Shown piece after piece: positions 62,044 to 64,000 of a stretch of DNA of 64,000 nt. Position 1 is the stretch's first letter, and every line of letters starts with the position of its first letter. Both the position numbers and the translations under genes were made by a program. The stretch lies in assembly GCA_028288405.1 (NCBI GenBank), contig JAQBNS010000013.1, positions 1 to 64,000 on the forward strand, written 5' to 3'. The notes under the pieces are model-generated. The model was not told the DNA's origin. It worked only from the letters and a program-made list of their open reading frames with translations, and did not search any database. The stretch comes from Chitinophagaceae bacterium. Lineage in GTDB: Bacteria; Bacteroidota; Bacteroidia; Cytophagales; Cytophagaceae.

Positions 62044-64000
62044 TCAATTCAATTGTTCAAAAAACCGTTCTCTGTCAAACCAATAATTCCTCGCATACAC
62101 ATGATCTGCTTTCCATCCTTTCTGTACAAATAGTTTGGGACTGTAAGCATGCCAATCTGAGACAGAAGGAGAATAGAAATAACGTTGATCATCTGTAAAG
62201 ACTAAATGTTCCGGGGATCTCTTTTCTTGTAAGTCAGAGAAATAAGCATTGGTATATTTATCGTTAGAGGTATGCAGCACAACATCACTTAATGTGTTAT
62301 TTTTTTCAAAGCGAATACCCGGTTGCATCAGATCTACCTTATTCATTTTCTTTGAACTGGTGTCGTACACCAACTGCATGTATTGTTTCAAGAGTTCTGC
62401 TCCTTTGTTCTTGTGATGCTCTACCTTCAACTCTTCCGGTAAAATGCTCGATACCACAATTACTTTTTCTCTTGCTCTGGTGATCGCTACATTCAAACGA
62501 TTTTCTCCGCCATCCTGGCTCAAGCTACCAAACTGTGTAACAATCTTTCCTTCCTTGCTTCTGGCATAGGCTACAGAGAAGATGATGATATCCCGTTCAT
62601 CACCTTGTACGTTCTCAATATTTTTAATGAGTAAATCTTCCGGCAAAGCAAAGTCCGACGAATCCAAGGTATCCCGGATCAGAAAAGCCTGCGGATAGTT
62701 GAAGGTAATGATCCCAATACTTTTACCCGGATGAGTAAACAACAAATCCTGTACGAGTTCAGCGACTTTAAGCGCTTCTTCTATATTGGTATTATTGATC
62801 CAGCGTCCTTCTACTTTGACGTATTGCAATGCTTGTTCTTTTGAATAAGTGATATCAGGAATGATACGCAAATGATTGTTGTAAAAATGTTCGTTAGAAA
62901 AACGAATCAGATCTTCTGACTTACTGCGGTAATGGCCGGTCAACATGTTGGAAGGGAAATACCGCGAAGAGAAATCAAGCAAAGATTCCACATCGAAATC
63001 AATGTCCTCTTCTTCGTCTTCGTTCTTATAACGGACACGGTAAAGGTCACTTGGCTTCAATTGTTTGTCGTCTCCAATGACTACGGCTTGTTTGGCGCGG
63101 AACAAGGAAGGAAAGGCTTTCTCTACAAAACACTGAGACGCTTCATCGAAGATCACAAGATCAAATAAATCGTGCATCGGGAAAATTGTGGATGCCGTTT
63201 CCGGTGAAACCAGCCAACAAGGAATGAGATCTAAAATTTCTTCTTCGTGCTCCGCAATCAGTTTACGTACCGGCCATACACTTCTCTTTTTAGAGACCTG
63301 ATGATTCAGGTCTCTGTAAGTGACTTGTCGATTCAGCCTGTTGTATTGAATGCCCGCGTATACCCACTCTCTTAGTTTTATCTTCAAAAATTCTAAAGAA
63401 AGACTATAGCGTCTATCGATCAGCATTTGTAATTCCTGTTCCTTCATTTCCCATTCGGGAGTAGAAACTGTTTTCAAAACAGGATACATCCTTTCCTTTT
63501 CTTCAATCCAGGCGCGATATATAGATTGCTTCCAGGTTTCTATTATCAGTGCTTTGTCTGCGTTGGTCACTTCCCGGATGACTTTATGAAACGAAGTAAA
63601 CAACAACAAATCGAGATTTTTCTTGAGCTGTTCATAACCCAGCCAGCGTTCGAAACGTTGACTGATAAAAGCATACCATTGTATTCTGTATTTTTCTTCT
63701 ACAAATAAATGATCTACCGTTTTGGGTTTCCAATGGTCAAAGTAAGGCAACAGCAGGTCTTGTCTTTCCTGCACCATCGTCATCAAGTCATCCAAACGTA
63801 ATCTGAATAATGGAGTCGTTCTCCACAATGCTTTCAGCGCGGGTATATCGGAAGCCTTTTCCAATTCCTGATGAATGCGATCGAACACTTGCAAGTGTGT
63901 CGTGAAAAGCCTTTCGACTAAACCGTGATTCGTATTCAAAAATGTGTATTTCGCCCAACTGTCCTTGAGTGCCGTCAGCTGATCCATCGTAGCAAACAAC
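62044..64000 (-). CDS. SF1 DNA/RNA helicase C-terminal part (UPF1-like AAA_11/AAA_12), partial
   Basis: About 651 codons remain open to the right edge, so the N-terminus with Walker A lies outside. Visible motifs are II (VIFDEASQC), III (VVIGDDKQLKPSD), a GHYRSKSEDLIRFSN block, V (NVQGDERDIIIFS) and VI (RLNVAITRAREKV). The last about 120 residues contain KLFVQKGWKADHVYARNYWF, which resembles the tail of the endonuclease-like domain found after such helicases, though no PD-ExK core is visible. It is related to large defence- or repair-type helicases; the exact role is unclear. Confidence 0.88.
   Translation of the reverse strand, partial: LFATMDQLTALKDSWAKYTFLNTNHGLVERLFTTHLQVFDRIHQELEKASDIPALKALWRTTPLFRLRLDDLMTMVQERQDLLLPYFDHWKPKTVDHLFVEEKYRIQWYAFISQRFERWLGYEQLKKNLDLLLFTSFHKVIREVTNADKALIIETWKQSIYRAWIEEKERMYPVLKTVSTPEWEMKEQELQMLIDRRYSLSLEFLKIKLREWVYAGIQYNRLNRQVTYRDLNHQVSKKRSVWPVRKLIAEHEEEILDLIPCWLVSPETASTIFPMHDLFDLVIFDEASQCFVEKAFPSLFRAKQAVVIGDDKQLKPSDLYRVRYKNEDEEEDIDFDVESLLDFSSRYFPSNMLTGHYRSKSEDLIRFSNEHFYNNHLRIIPDITYSKEQALQYVKVEGRWINNTNIEEALKVAELVQDLLFTHPGKSIGIITFNYPQAFLIRDTLDSSDFALPEDLLIKNIENVQGDERDIIIFSVAYARSKEGKIVTQFGSLSQDGGENRLNVAITRAREKVIVVSSILPEELKVEHHKNKGAELLKQYMQLVYDTSSKKMNKVDLMQPGIRFEKNNTLSDVVLHTSNDKYTNAYFSDLQEKRSPEHLVFTDDQRYFYSPSVSDWHAYSPKLFVQKGWKADHVYARNYWFDRERFFEQLN

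Noticed and set aside
62044..64000. Defence-island call from the helicase
   Set aside because: Only the C-terminal part is visible and no other defence gene lies nearby, so a defence role cannot be supported.

Overview
The window is a chromosomal segment of a gliding-type member of the phylum Bacteroidota, most likely near the Cytophagales. The signs are type IX secretion system (T9SS) sorting domains on giant secreted proteins, a PorP/SprF protein, the gliding lipoprotein GldH, an atpD-atpC pair standing alone, promoter boxes of the TAnnTTTG type, WG-repeat proteins and a DUF2723 mannosyltransferase-like protein. I cannot name the species. No tRNA, rRNA, CRISPR array, transposase or phage gene was seen.

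Layout. (1) 1-11420, minus strand: an apparent operon of a 3074-residue secreted LamG/FnIII protein with a type A T9SS tail, a 323-residue protein with a type B (CHU_C) tail, and a PorP/SprF outer-membrane protein with a SPOR-like end, cut by the window edge. (2) 11791-23714, minus: a 52-residue Cys-rich protein, ferritin, a ModF-like double ATPase, a 2397-residue T9SS cargo with cohesin-like and dockerin-like parts, then atpC and atpD. (3) 23985-29924: a histidine kinase diverging from hemA, which is followed by two WG-repeat proteins. (4) 30133-38274, minus: a degenerate SDR, menA, an MFS transporter, an exported six-zinc-finger DnaJ-like protein, mltG, an OmpA/PD40 protein and an Ldh_2 dehydrogenase. 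(5) 38561-55333, both strands: a DUF4139 protein, an exopolyphosphatase, an M42 peptidase, a small membrane protein, an ABC exporter, DUF2723, rlmB, manC, recQ, purD and a DUF4239-like membrane protein. (6) 55716-61734, plus: a tight cluster of RicT-like PSP1 protein, gldH, a DUF4919 protein, a DUF1624-like membrane protein, and a fusion of a type I periplasmic-binding domain to a pentameric ligand-gated ion channel. (7) 62044-64000, minus: the C-terminal part of an SF1 helicase.

Two things stand out. The first is the 710-residue PBP-I/pLGIC fusion at the end of the gldH cluster, a candidate ligand-gated ion channel that senses a solute through a bacterial binding protein. The second is an intergenic pattern: arrays of 7-bp repeats (TAGTTGT, TGAAGAG, TAAGTGA/TAAGTTG and AGGTACG/AGCTAGG types) begin at or within a few bases of gene stop codons. 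In three of the families the unit itself contains a stop codon on the coding strand of the preceding gene. Between convergent genes two arrays face each other and can form a hairpin. Several longer nested palindromes (REP- or MITE-like) sit in other gaps.
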